Source of the DNA: Maratus speciosus
Taxonomy: Eukaryota; Arthropoda; Arachnida; Araneae; Salticidae
Assembly (NCBI GenBank): GCA_963932465.1
Contig: OZ010795.1
Coordinates: forward strand, 19,651,197 to 19,715,196
Length of the DNA: 64,000 bases
Direction: 5' to 3'
How positions within the stretch are numbered: the stretch's first letter is position 1; every line of letters begins with the position of its first letter. The notes beneath the pieces are model-generated. The model made no database searches. It was given only the letters and a program-made list of their open reading frames with translations, and was not told where the DNA came from. The translations under genes were made by a program, and so were the position numbers. Positions 43,986 to 54,924 of this stretch are shown here, piece by piece.

Positions 43986-44016
43986 CTGATGACGACTGAT
44001 GGTTCAGTCGAAAGCG
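43986..44016 (+). ncRNA. Hammerhead-ribozyme-like core motif
   Basis: CTGATGA is followed by a perfect 7 bp stem (CGACTGA / TCAGTCG, loop TGGT) and then AAAGCG; if the last stem G is left unpaired the motif reads GAAA. CUGAUGA-stem II-GAAA is the hammerhead core found in Penelope-like and other retroelements. The fit is not exact (an extra C before stem II) and I could not find the partner strands for stems I and III, so this may be a decayed or look-alike motif. Confidence 0.25.
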
Positions 44017-44059
44017 CTCGGATTTTAAACATCATGTGACTCAAACATCTGAATTGTTT

Positions 44060-44272
44060 TTAAAATGTTTTTAACATTTGTATTATTAAGTAAAGATATA
44101 TTGTGAATTTGATATTCATATTTTTCATTTATTTAATGTAATTGATATTATGAGATTATCTTGCAGCAAAAATAGTTTACTTTCATTGAATTTAAATTTA
44201 GTCCTTTATAATTCAAAGGTGAAAAATTTATCTTTTTTTAATAGTAGAAGTGTTACAATTAAGAAATGATTT

Positions 44273-44310
<38 letters not shown>

Positions 44311-45125
44311 GAAATTTTATAACATGTATTGGCTGCTTTTCTAAAACGTAGAACAAAGATTTTAAATCTGTCTGTAGAATTAAGAAAGATTGTTCACAAA
44401 GTCTAAAAATTAACAACAACGACAATAATAATAATCAAAATCAAGAAAAAAATATTCTTTCTTTTAAATTAGTACTTTCAAAGCTTTTCAAATTATTTTT
44501 TTAAGTTCAATGTTTAGAAATAAGTTATTGTATTTCTATCTAGAGTTTAAAATTCATATTAAAATTACTTGTATTTTATTTTTATAAGACTTAATTTTCA
44601 TAGTGAAGTTTCTATTTTTTTTTTTTTTTTTTTTTTTTTTTATTATTAATATTGAGTATACGCCAATCTTTTTTAAAATCCGTCTGCATCCGACAGAAAT
44701 GTTAATCTTGAAATTTAAACATTAGCTGAATACCGAATTTCCAGTGTAAAGTTAAACCGATCATTCGGTATTCGTCAAAAATCCCTTTCGGTGCATTTCT
44801 AGTGTGCTTATTGTGATATTAACGATAGATAAACTAAATCTGTTTAAGATAATTTTGTGTTGCCAAAAAAAAAAAAAAAAAAAATCCCAATTTATTCAAA
44901 ATACAAAACCAATCATTCTAAGTCCGATTCACTTATTAATCTTCTTTAAAAGTTTTACTTTTCATATTAAATTTGATATATTCAAATAAAACACGGCTAA
45001 ATAGATTGAAAACCACGATTTCCCTTATCCTAATCCTACCTCACACCACACTAGGAGAACCATTCTACGTCATCAGCTAGCGCCCCTTGTCTTCACTTTT
45101 CGGAGACGATTGGGCTTCCCCTGGG
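44060..45125. other. AT-rich stretch with polyT/polyA runs
   Basis: T runs at about 44274-44305 and 44613-44641 and an A run at 44865-44884. 44740-44800 contains ATTCGGTATTCGTC and CCCTTTCGGTGCATTTCTAG, resembling the end of a TAG...TGCACCGAA-type hAT, without a partner end. Nothing coding. Confidence 0.45.
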
Positions 45126-45145
45126 TTGCATTAATATTTTCAAAT

Positions 45146-45178
<33 letters not shown>

Positions 45179-46212
45179 ATTGGATAGCTGAGATCTTTTA
45201 CAATCTAGAACGGCCTATCTGTACAAAGGCCGTTTTCACTTTTTCGAATTGCAATGCAGAATTTTCCTATGAGGATGCTTTCACTTTCGAAACTGGTTCC
45301 GAAAATGAAAGTGTCTTCACTAAAAAACATTTGTAAACAAAATCGAAAAAGCGCCTTTGTACAGATCAATCTCAGCTATCCAATGCAAAAAAAAAATCAT
45401 TTAAAAATATTGAAATGCAACCAAGAACAGGCTACGTCAGTCACGCGAAAAGACCCGTTTTCGCTGATTGATTGATTGATTCGCTGAAAAGATTGTAACC
45501 ACTTTTTTGAAATAGAAATATTCGGCCTATTTAGATTAAACATTCTGAAAAATAAGGCGAATTATACTATTTTAAAAAAGCGGTGACAGTCAAATAATCT
45601 GAATTTAAAATGTCCCCAATCTGACATCACTGCCGCTCGCTAAAGCTAGTCCCATGGAAGAAATTTATAAAGATATCTCGGTTGCATTTTAATATTTTTA
45701 AATGATTTTTATTGCATTGGATAGATGAGATCGATCTGTACAAAAGCCGTTTTTCACTTTTTCGATCTTGATTCCAGAATTTTTTATGGGGGTGTTTTCA
45801 CTTTCGCACCTGTTCCGAAAATGAAAGTGTCTTCACTAAAAGTATCTGTAAACAAAATCGATAAAGCAAAAAATGTCTTTTGTACAGATCAATCTCAGCT
45901 ATCAAAGCAAAAAAAAAAAAAAATCATTTTAAAATATTGAAATGCAACGGAGAAGAGGCTACTTTAGTCTAACGGAAAGACCCGTTCGCTAATGCTAATC
46001 GTATAGAAATTTATAAAAATATCCCCGTTGCATTTCAATATTTTTAAATGATGTTTTTTTTGCATTGGATAGCTGAGACCAATCTGTACAAAGGCCGTTT
46101 TTTACTTTTTCAATTTTGAATGCAGAATTTTTTTTATGGGTTATTTTCACTTTAGAAACAGATTCCGAAAATGAAAGTGTCCTCACTGAAAATATTATTA
46201 ACGATATGAAAT
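45126..46212. mobile_element. Cluster of three palindromic MITEs
   Basis: Three adjacent copies at about 45126-45440, 45625-45965 and 45970-46212. Each has a left arm with GCATTGGATAGCTGAGATC, TGTACAAAGGCCGTTTT and CACTTTTTCGA, a centre GGTTCCGAAAATGAAAGTGT, and a right arm that is the reverse complement (AATCTCAGCTATCCAATGCA). The third copy lacks most of its right arm. Outer motif AAAGACCCGTTCGCTAATGC. About 300-400 bp per unit, no coding. Confidence 0.8.
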
Positions 46213-46355
46213 AATTAAGTGAAACATTTACATACAAATAAAGATTCATTAAAACATATAAATATCATAGTCTTTGGCGCTTCTTTAAAAATGAAGATTA
46301 TAAACATGAAAAAGGGAAAGCTATAATATGTATTTTTGCTCCAAACTCTTCCATT

Positions 46356-46576
46356 CCTGTTCTCGAAGCTGGTAGACGGGAGGTGCTAGTATCGATCCCA
46401 ATCTCGCCCGTCGGCCTAATCGTTATGAATTTTCGTGGTTTTCTTCGCACCTTGTTTTTCCAAGCGTAAATACTTGTTAGGTTCCTTTAGAAAGACCCTC
46501 ACGGAGGACACTCTCCCCCTTAGGGTCTATATCCCTTGTGCTGGTGGCCGTCATAAACACAACCAACCAACCAACC
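46356..46576 (+). mobile_element. tRNA-derived SINE, 5' truncated, (AACC)n tail
   Basis: Carries CTCGAAGCTGGTAGACGGGA, ATCGATCCCAATCTCGCCCG, CGGCCTAATCGTTATGAATT, GGTTCCTTTAG and GGCCGTCATAAACACAACC, then four AACC repeats. The same body is present on the minus strand at 23076-23283. The A box is missing here and the B box has decayed (TATCGATCCC). Confidence 0.75.
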
Positions 46577-47189
46577 TCCATAGGAAACAATTTAAAACCA
46601 TGTCGACGTAAAAAACTAGGTTTTTTTTTCTTTTTCTTTTTCTTTTTCTTTTTTTTTTTTTTTTTTTTTTTTTTTGGCAAAGTTTTATAATTTCTATTGT
46701 GAGTAATCGCCCATTTTTGGTGCTCTTTCTACTGCAAAAAAATATGATTTGTAGAACTTCAGTTAGGCCGGGTAGAATATTTTTTTTCTACGGGTCGGCT
46801 CGGTACCAGGTTGGATATTTCGACACGTGCAGGACTCTGTCGCATACCTGCCAAACTTTTTTTAGAAGATGGAATTGGAAACCTATCTCCACTTCCTGTC
46901 TATCTGCTAATTACCTTTTTCCCGACGGCGCAGTGCTACTTATGTAATCCTTCTCCCACCCCCAAATATTTGCCTGGGGGGAATGGGAGTATAGCTTTAT
47001 ATTGTGGGATGACCCCTTTTTTTTTGTCAATTACAAGTTTAGGATATATCATTGGTTTTTAAGATGTCAATCTTTGGGATTGGGATACGCCTCGGGGTGG
47101 CAACGTTTTTCAGCCTGTTAGGTGATATCAGTGTTTCTAATGACTGAAGTAGGCTCTTAAACCTGTGGAAGAATTTTTTTTTTAAATAT
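46577..47189. other. PolyT run and GGCTCGG-type repeat debris
   Basis: (CTTTTT)n-T23 at 46621-46675. 46765-46860 contains GGCCGGGTAG, CTACGGGTCGGCTCGGTACC and ACACGTGCAGGACTCTGTCG, related to the GGGTTGGGCTCGGGCCG sequence near 57275. Overlapping open frames here are not credible genes. Confidence 0.4.
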
Positions 47190-47427
47190 TTCGTTTGAAT
47201 TCGAATATTTTAATTTTTTTTTTCTGAATTGGATAGTCGATATCGATCTGTACAAAGGCCGTTTTTACTTTTCGATTTTCCTTGCAGTTGTTTTAATGAG
47301 AATACTTCACTTTCGAAACCGGTTCCGAAAATAAAAATTTCATAATTTAAAAAAAAAAAAAACTGCAAACAAAATAAAAAAAGTAAAAAACAGCCTTTGT
47401 AGAGTTCGTCCTAAGCTGTCCAATGCA

Positions 47428-47429
<2 letters not shown>

Positions 47430-47477
<48 letters not shown>

Positions 47478-47641
47478 GATATAACCATTAATTAAACATA
47501 ACCTACCACCAACAAAAACCGTAATATTATGAATTAAAGCTGTAAGTATAAAAAAAATTCAATTAATTTATTATAAGATTTATTATGGAAGAAAAAGAAA
47601 AAAGTGGATACCGACAAATAATGGAAAAGCTTATATATTGA

Positions 47642-47672
<31 letters not shown>

Positions 47673-47680
47673 TATAGTCA
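47430..47680. repeat. TA-rich block between two (TA)n microsatellites
   Basis: (TA)n at 47428-47478 and 47641-47676 bracket about 165 bp of unrelated sequence (AACCATTAATTAAACATAAC ...). Placement inside the MITE arm suggests an insertion into, or expansion around, a TA target. Confidence 0.7.
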
Positions 47681-47938
47681 AATGCAAACGAGATATTTTT
47701 TAGTGGTGTACCGAGTAGTGCTTTGGCCGAGTACCGAGTACTCGGCCACTGACTACTCGGCCGAGTACCGAATACCGAGTACCGAGTAGTTGGGTAATAA
47801 GGAACAAAACCCTGATGTGCACATAATGTGAGCTTATGTGTACATATGTGTGTACATATATATAATATACATATATAGTGTATATAAATTAGCTAATTAA
47901 ATTTGAAATTTATTTGTGTACCTTTTAACCCGGAGAAC

Positions 47939-48146
47939 TCGCTAGTGAGAATGCCCAATTGCTTTTCTTTTACTTTACATTCATATAATATCAACTTTTT
48001 TTGGTTGGCTTAGTACTTTTATTCACAAAATAGGTAAAATAATTGTAAAACATTTTGAAATTTTAATTAAAATGAAAAATGATTTAAATAAGAGTCTTAA
48101 AAAAGTACGACTGTCAGAGAAAATCTCATGCAACGAGTTCTCCGGG
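47939..48146. mobile_element. TTAA-target MITE, 208 bp, inside the hAT
   Basis: TTAA at 47935-47938 and 48147-48150. Ends CCCGGAGAACTCG and the inverse of CGAGTTCTCCGGG. No coding. Confidence 0.8.
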
Positions 48147-48369
48147 TTAAAGACAATTTTTGACAATTCAAAACATTAGCAAAAAAAAGGAGAATTGACA
48201 CACAACAAGTACAATTATTAACCAATATAAAACTAAACCATTATTCAAACCTCTAATTTATCCTGATACCTGAAATCTGTCTATCAAAAATAAAAATGTT
48301 TATTGGTTACTGTAACAATTCATTGAATAATGCAAAACATTTCATATTTATTTTCTTTTGATTAAAAGT

Positions 48370-48650
48370 AAAAGAGACAAAAATACAAGCAGAGGTACAA
48401 AAAGCGATACAAGATTTCTTAACAGAAGACTTATGTAAAACTGACGATCCATTTGCATGGGGGGGGGGGGGGGGCTTCTCCGATTATGTGCAACCTTGCA
48501 AAAACATTCTTATGTGCATCTTCAACTACTGCTTATTCTGAACGTATATTTTCAGAGGTAGGCCAAATTTATAGTAGTAAAAGAAATGCCCTGGCTACTG
48601 ATAATGTAGAACGTTTGGTGATTTTGCACCATTATTTGAAATATAATAAA
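48370..48650 (+). pseudogene. hAT transposase C-terminal dimerisation-domain relic
   Basis: A frame ending TDDPFAW leads into a G-run, and after it a frame reads IMCNLAKTFLCASSTTAYSE, then RIFSEVGQIYSSKRNAL, then ATDNVERLVILHHYL. This is the hAT C-terminal dimerisation domain in canonical order (DP..WW ... LA...L.....S..SER.FS..G.I...R..L...NVE.L..L). The G15 run at 48459-48473 replaces the expected middle. The catalytic core is absent. Confidence 0.85.
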
Positions 48651-49199
48651 TTTAATTATTATTTTTTTATTACATTTATTGCATTTTCAGTTTCTTTATC
48701 CAAAATAATAGTCTTTTCTGTTTTCCTATATATTTAAAAAGAACTTATTTTTCTTTGTATAAATGTGAAACTAAATTTTAATCTGGAATTATTTTATGAG
48801 GGTTTTTGTTCTTAACTTTTTCTATATTTTGTAGACATAATGTTAAATACCGAGTAAATAGTTTTATGAATTATTCCATATATTATACATTGATATTCGA
48901 ATAACTTTTTACAGATCAGTTTTAAATTCATATCATATGCTTAAAAAAGGAAATTCTTACAACTACTCGGTATTGGCCGAGTACTCGGCCAAAATTTCGC
49001 CGAGTACCGAGTACTCGGCAAATTGGCCGAGTGGGCCGAGTACCGAGTATTTACCGAGTACTCGGTACGGCTCTAATATTTTTAAAAAATTCTCCCATAG
49101 GATGGCATTTTTCGCGTGAGGGAAGTAGCCTCTTAATCTGTCTCAATCGAATGAAAGTTCTGATTTTCACAAATAATTTTATTATATTTCTGTGCCTGT

Positions 49200-49676
49200 T
49201 TGGAAAATCAATTTAACTTTTTTGAAAGCATTTTCAATAACATTAAATTCTTTCGAAAGTGAGCAGCCGTCAATTTCATTAAGAATATTTTTTAAGAGTT
49301 TTACATATTCGATGCCCGGAGGAATTGGTTATAACATATTTAATTTATTCAGCTAATGAATTGTTAAACTGGCATGCAATTTATAAAATTTTGTTTTTCC
49401 GTATAACCAGCAATATACCTAAGTTTTTGAAAAGAGCAATTTACGGAAGATATGGTGAATGAAAATTCTCCGCCTTCAATGTTATTTTCATACTGCTTGA
49501 GATTTCCCGAATTTTTAGATGCATGGTAATTATTATAAATGTTATTATTTATTTTTAAATTATCGCTACTATTTTCAGTGACTTTATTTACAACATTCAC
49601 TCGATTGAAAGTGATCGGAACAAATTCGGAAATTTCAGCATTGTGCACGTTTACATGAAATAGTTCATTTAAAAAA
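49200..49676 (-). pseudogene. Possible transposase relic, family uncertain
   Basis: A minus-strand frame from about 49676 down to 49364 is open for about 100 codons. It contains ELFHVNVHNAEISEFVPITF, an Asn-rich middle and SFQKLRYIAGYTEK near its end. (L.Y)IAGY(V/I)..K is a recurring motif near the end of P-element/THAP9-like and similar transposases, but nothing else diagnostic is visible. Past the stop near 49366 the other frames are broken. It could equally be a chance frame in AT-rich DNA. Confidence 0.3.
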
Positions 49677-49690
49677 AAAAAAAAAAACAA

Positions 49691-50734
49691 TCAGATTTTT
49701 TATGTATGAGGAGAAACATTTCTTGTTTTAACCGAACTATCAGTACATACTGAAATAGCATAAGTACTAGGCATTTTAAGCAAAGCACTAAAAATAATGC
49801 GTTATTTTAAAACTTTTCCAACTAATCTTTCATTAACGAAATCTGAGAAATAGCTACCGCGTAATATTTAGGAAAAGTGATTGGAAATAGCTCTTTCGGA
49901 GAAGTTTATGCTTCGTGTGTGGGCAAACTGTCCTGAGTGTCAAAGGAAATCACAATACATGTTTATCCCCCCCACCCCCACACACATCTAATTCCAATGA
50001 TCGACTAAAGATAACAAGCAATAAAAACTCCACCTTAGCACAATAATAATAATGATAATAACACACATTTGAAGAGAAAAAATCCTCTATAATAGCTTTA
50101 TTCTTCGAAAAAAATATTTTCCCTAGTAAAAAATGTTCGGTCTTGAAGAAATATGCTCTCCTTTGACCAAAAACAAAAAGTTTTTTTAGCAGAAATTCAA
50201 TTTTAAATGCAAAAATAGTCTCTTTTCTGTTGCGGGAATTCTCCTTAGCACGCACAGTGACGACATAATATAAGACTTCTTATATTAGAAGTCTGTGATG
50301 GAAACCTTGATACCGAAACTAGAGGGAAATGGCAGCCCCCTGCATTGTAGTACTTAGATTTAAATACATTTTATTTAGAAAAAAAAAACTTCAGTTATTT
50401 CATATTCTATTACTTATTTATTTTTTATTTTATTTTAATTTATTTATTTATTTTAAGGAGAAGAGGCGGGGCATAGAAATAATATTGATTTGAGATTGTT
50501 TTGTAAAATTTTTAGGCTGATTTCATATTTGGGAGGATTGATTTTAAAAGAATTCTTAGTGATTTTCATATCAAATTTTGACTGATTTTATTTAAATACA
50601 CAAAGCCAAACATAACAGTCATGCAGTTAGCTACATAAATTGTCCATAATCTCATGCTATAGCCTGTGACCATTCTTTTGTGCTAGGAGGTGAATCATGC
50701 GTGCAAACAAAGGAATTAAAAGGCATATACAAAA

Positions 50735-50737
<3 letters not shown>
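49691..50737. other. AT-rich stretch, nothing recognised
   Basis: No domains or clear element ends. Contains a CCCCCCACCCCCACACACAT patch near 49969-49987, an inverted TAAGACTTCTTATATTAGAA motif near 50270, and TTTATT repeats at 50409-50455. Confidence 0.4.

Positions 50738-50770
<33 letters not shown>
50738..50770. repeat. A32 run
   Basis: Uninterrupted adenine run of about 32 bases. Confidence 0.95.
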
Positions 50771-50819
50771 AGGTCTGTGTGATACATTCCCATTTTCAGA
50801 AAATTACATGTGAAATTTA

Positions 50820-51600
50820 TTATATTTTTGCAAAAATTAACAACATTTTGTAACGAAAGGGGAAATCCAGTCATGCAAGTTCGAACCATTAATTTATTAT
50901 GATGCTACCTCAGTGAACAGAAAACACTCGTTCGCTAATGTTAATCCAATGGGAGAAATTTTTAAGATATCTCGTTTGCATTTCACTAATTATTATTATT
51001 ATTATTATTTATTTATTATTTATTATTTATTATTTATTATTTATTTATTTATTTTTGTATTGGATAGGGCTGAGGTCAACCTCTACAAAAAACAGTTTTG
51101 TACTTTTTTGAATTTGTTTGCTGTTATTTTTAATTAGGACAACTTCCCTTTCGGAACCGGTTTCGAGAGTGAAAGCATTCTCATAAAAAAAAAAAAATCT
51201 GCAAACAAAATCGAAAAATTAGAAAACGGCTTTTGTGAAGATCGACTTCAGCTATGTAATGAAAAAAATCATTTAAAAACATTGAAATGCACACGAGATA
51301 TCTTTAAAAAATTCTGCCATTGGATTAACATTAGCGCATATGTGTTTTTGTTTTGGGGTGGCTGAAGTAGCCCCTTAATAATAACTTAAGTCCTCCTGCA
51401 AAGGTTTTCCTTTTGGATGAACTATTTTCTTTGCAAATTACGCATTTTAAAACCTAATAAAATAAAAATAATTAATAAAGAATTTTTTCGTTCTTTTAAT
51501 GTAGGTTTGAAGGGGTTATTTTATCAAGAGGAAATTTGTGTAGGGGGATGGTGTGTTATGAATTTTTATTAAGCGTGCCAATTTTGCCTGCATCGACCCA
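50820..51600 (+). mobile_element. Diverged relative of the 35944 TIR element, host of a MITE
   Basis: 50830-50900 (ACATTTTGTAACGAAAGGGG, AAATCCAGTCATGCAAGTTC) and 51385-51600 (GGTTATTTTATCAAGAGGAA, TTTTGCCTGCATCGACCCAT) correspond to 36025-36075 and 36180-36350. The palindromic MITE at 50901-51378 sits between. Confidence 0.5.
50901..51378. mobile_element. Complete palindromic MITE
   Basis: The best-preserved copy: GATGCTACCTCAGTG at the left and the inverse-related TGGCTGAAGTAGCCCC at the right, CGTTCGCTAATGTTAATCCA versus TGGATTAACATTAGCGCA near the ends, centre CCCTTTCGGAACCGG. A (TTA/TTTA)n expansion at 50985-51052 lengthens the left arm. Confidence 0.8.
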
Positions 51601-52060
51601 TGTATTAATTGATTGTAACGCCTCCGTGTATTTTGGGCGTATGAAGTTCTCAACGCTGCATCAGAAGTCAGCATAAACTGCTGTTTCTAATCCCAGCCTG
51701 TTTACGAAAATACGTGTTTGGTTTAATTTTCGTTCGGCAGTCGGCACTCAGTAACAGTCTTTCAGAGTATATGCACATGCACAATCGCTCCAGTTCTCTA
51801 AGACAAGTTCTGGAAATCCACGATTGTTGTTTTATTACCGGCGCCTGGAGATGTCTGGCTCGCCTTTCACATCATCCAAGACTATAATAGATTCGTACAT
51901 AATAGCGCTCACAAAAAGAGGTACATTACTGGAACGTTTTTTCCCACGGGGGATATTTTTTACAGATTCTACTTTTGCTGCTAATGTTAACAGATACAAT
52001 GCTTCGACCACTTCAAAGGAACAGTAAATATCTGCAGACCATATTGTGCGAGGATTGTTT
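51600..52060 (+). other. GC-richer unassigned island with a 68-codon frame
   Basis: Composition is more balanced than its flanks. A plus-strand frame from 51824 to 52027 contains MSGSPFTSSKTIIDSYI and NVNRYNASTTSKEQ before its stop. No family recognised and no clear splice sites. It could be a 5' exon, a promoter-bearing element end or a retroelement leader. About 200 bp further on, GGGTTCTCAAACTTTTAGAC near 52228 resembles a hAT end. Confidence 0.25.
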
Positions 52061-52397
52061 TCAACATTTCAGTGCAAACTAGACAGAAGACATGAGTTTT
52101 TTTTAAAAACAGGGATGTCACTTCTCAGAAAATAACAAAGCAGAGGAAATTGTGGGTGAAGTAGAATTTGCCAAATCTTTCGCTTCATTTACAAGTGAAT
52201 TCTGCTATTCTGCAAACCACGGGTTCTCAAACTTTTAGACAGGTGTACCACTAAATGGAAGTTCACCATTTCGTTGTAACACAGTTAATAAAAGTAGTGC
52301 TAACATTTAAAATCGCATTATTATGTCACTAAATTGATATTCGATTATTTTCTTATATTGAATTGAAATAAGAAGCAGCACTATGATTATATCTTAA

Positions 52398-52656
52398 CCC
52401 GGCAGGACGGGCGCGGGGTGTTCTGCTGTCGTTGTGTGCTTTTAATTTGTTGTTTAATATTTTCTTTAATTAACAATAATTTAACATTTCAGTTATCATT
52501 TTTCACGAGAAAGAGTAATTATCATGAATTTCACTAACAGACAGAATTCTAAAGTGTTTTTTTTTTGTCGTATGTATGCCATTTAATATGTTCGGGGTGT
52601 ACTGACAGTCCCATGGCCGTTCTCGTGTTACTTTTCACGGCGCGCGTCCAGCCATG
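52398..52656. mobile_element. TTAA-flanked TIR MITE, 259 bp
   Basis: TTAA at 52394-52397 and 52657-52660. Ends CCCGGCAGGACGGGCGCG and the inverse of CGCGCGTCCAGCCATG pair imperfectly. No coding. Confidence 0.6.
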
Positions 52657-52741
52657 TTAATACAAGAGACATTTAATATGTAATCATAAAATTTAATAAA
52701 ATATTATGACAAAAATCGAAATAGTTTTACAAAATATTTTA

Positions 52742-53050
52742 ATACTAGCAAATCCCGCGGCTTTGCTCGCGTAATATTTGAAATATGACAAGTGATATTT
52801 AAGTTTAATTTTTATTAAAATGTACTAACTAATTTTTTATTTTATTAAAAGGTAATATTTTATTTTATTAAAAGGTACTTATTACTTTTAGGAATAATTA
52901 AAAAAATTACTATTTAAAACACAGTTTGATTAAACATCATTGTTACACTGCATAAGGCAGAAATGAGACTTAAATTAATAAAACGAAATAAAACTAAATA
53001 AATAATAATTTAGAAAATATTTTGAGGCTTTTACGCTCAATTAATGCGCT
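52742..53050 (+). repeat. Copy of the ACTAG..CCCG dispersed repeat edge
   Basis: ATACTAGCAAATCCCGCGGC then TTTGCTCGCGTAATATTTG, matching the style of the left edge at 5021. The rest is AT-rich and not alignable by eye. Confidence 0.4.
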
Positions 53051-54924
53051 CATTTCAGTATTCATTTGAAGTTTTGATTTTTTTTAGAAACCATCTTCTT
53101 ACATCTTACAATTAACCATCATGTCAAATTCAAAGTCCTACCACCTCTCTCAACATAAAGGGTTATGTTGAAATAGGAACTGTCACCATTAATTTGCCAA
53201 CATTAATTTTGAAATTGGTTTGTTTTTTCCTAATATTCCACTGAAACGTAATTTAGAAAGCTTTTAAAGGCCTTTTTTAGAGCGTTTGTTGTTCCTGTGA
53301 ATCCCAGGTAGTAGAATCATCGGCCTAAAATATAGCCTGTGTGAATATAAATTTCAAATAAGAGTAATTTTTTTTTTGTATTTCGTTCACCCCTGTCGCA
53401 CTGGAGGGGAAGTGTAAACATGTATCTTGTAATTTTTAATTTCTCTTCAACTATGTTGGAAAGTAATAAAATTATAAGTAAATTAAGGGCAATTTTATTA
53501 ATTGCTTTTTGGTTGCCAACCTCCATCTTTTTCATTTCCTCGTTCAATAATAAGAAATATTTTAACAATGTTACAAAATATCTTTCATTCCTACATGTGT
53601 GATTTTTTTCCGAATTCGCTATCGATTTTCAAAAATTGGATCAGCAATTAAAATTTCCCTCTAGGACTTTAAGTTATAGCAGATTACAGCTTTTGTGTAG
53701 CTGATAAAGTGACACTGCCCCCCCCCCCCCCCCTACACACACACACAAACAAACAAAAAAAAAAAAAAAAAAAAAATCAGTTTTTACAACTTCAAACTTT
53801 CCGACACATTTACAGTTTCATTTTAAAACATAAAAAAATACACTTGAAGATGTAACTATTGAAAGATTTGTTATCTAAAAATATTTTTAATTTTTCTGTA
53901 ATGGAATTACCTCTTGAATTATAAGCGAATGTTTACTCATGGTCATGACTGCAGTTTTTTTTTTTTTTTTTTTTTTTTTCCAATTCGTAACTTTGAAAAT
54001 TTAGTTTAAAAAGGAAACTTTGACAGAGTTCTCCGAAAGATCTACGACCTTTACCCCAAAATGCAATAACTGTTATATCATATTTTTTGAATAAGAACAC
54101 CCGCCAATTTTAAGCGTTTGAGAACAAAAAATAATTTAAAAATGTGTTATAAAGTAACCAGTTTGGATTTAAGAACTCTTAATTCCTAGAAATTTTTATT
54201 AAAACATCATTGTTGACTGTATAATCTCAAATATGTTTTACGTGAAATAAAAATGAAATAAATTGTGTCGGTTCCAAGATCTTCTAGATGCATGTCCGAA
54301 AATTTTATGCATTACAAAAGGAAAATATGCCGTGTACCTTAGATAATAAATAGTCATTTTGTTGTGAAAACACTCCTACATCTAAAGTACTTCGTTTGTC
54401 CAGAAAACTGATATAGAAAGTTCAGATATTAATATGCACTTCTAAAGCTTTGCTCAATTATGTGTGTGAGTCAGCATTAATTTCTTATATTCTACCAGTT
54501 GTTAAAGCTTTTCTTCTCCCGCGTTTTTCTCAACCGAACCCAAACAAATTATGATTCAGTATAATAACAAATTATGATTCAATGTAATATCTTGTGATAT
54601 TGTTATTCTTTTTTGAAAAATTACTTTTGAGCTTTTATCGCGTAGTTCGACCGTTATTTAATAAAAAATATTGAAACAAAATAATTTTGGAGATCATTAT
54701 TTTCAAAGTTCATAATATATATATGTATATTTTATTGTTACTGGAGTACCAGATACTCATATAGTGAACTAATATTCAATTCAGCTAGCCAAACAAGCGA
54801 TAAATAGCCAAATACAGTAACCCCACTGATGATCTGCAAATTCTCCAAAGGAGCCTACTCTATATTCAGAAGCTAGTAACTGCAACTAAAATCGGAGAAG
54901 TAAAAAAGGGGGGGGGCGAATGTA
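53050..54924. other. AT-rich stretch with simple repeats
   Basis: C16 and A20 runs with CACACACACACAAACAAACA between them at 53718-53777; T24 run near 53955. No element ends or exon-like segments were seen. Confidence 0.45.

Larger units (their letters stand above)
47701..49075 (+). mobile_element. hAT element, 1375 bp, perfect 8 bp target duplication
   Basis: ATATTTTT at 47693-47700 and 49076-49083. Left end TAGTGGTGTACCGAGTA; right end inverted reads TAGAGCCGTACCGAGTA. Many TACCGAGTACTCGGCC subterminal repeats lie within 100 bp of both ends. The interior holds a transposase C-terminal relic (48370-48650) and a TTAA MITE (47939-48146). Removing the hAT restores the host MITE exactly. Confidence 0.92.
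47190..49136. mobile_element. Palindromic MITE split by later insertions
   Basis: Left arm 47205-47300 (GAATTGGATAGTCGATATCG, TCTGTACAAAGGCCGTTTTT), centre CGAAACCGGTTCCGAAAAT, right arm 47365-47430 (CTGTCCAATGCA). It is interrupted by TA-rich sequence from 47430 to about 47678, resumes as AAATGCAAACGAGATATTTT, is interrupted by the hAT at 47701-49075, and finishes AAAAAATTCTCCCATAGGAT ... GGGAAGTAGCCTCTTAA at 49136. Confidence 0.75.

Noticed and set aside
46477..46680. 67-codon minus-strand frame with a Lys run
   Set aside because: Poly-T on the plus strand creates the Lys run, and the rest is the SINE body read backwards.
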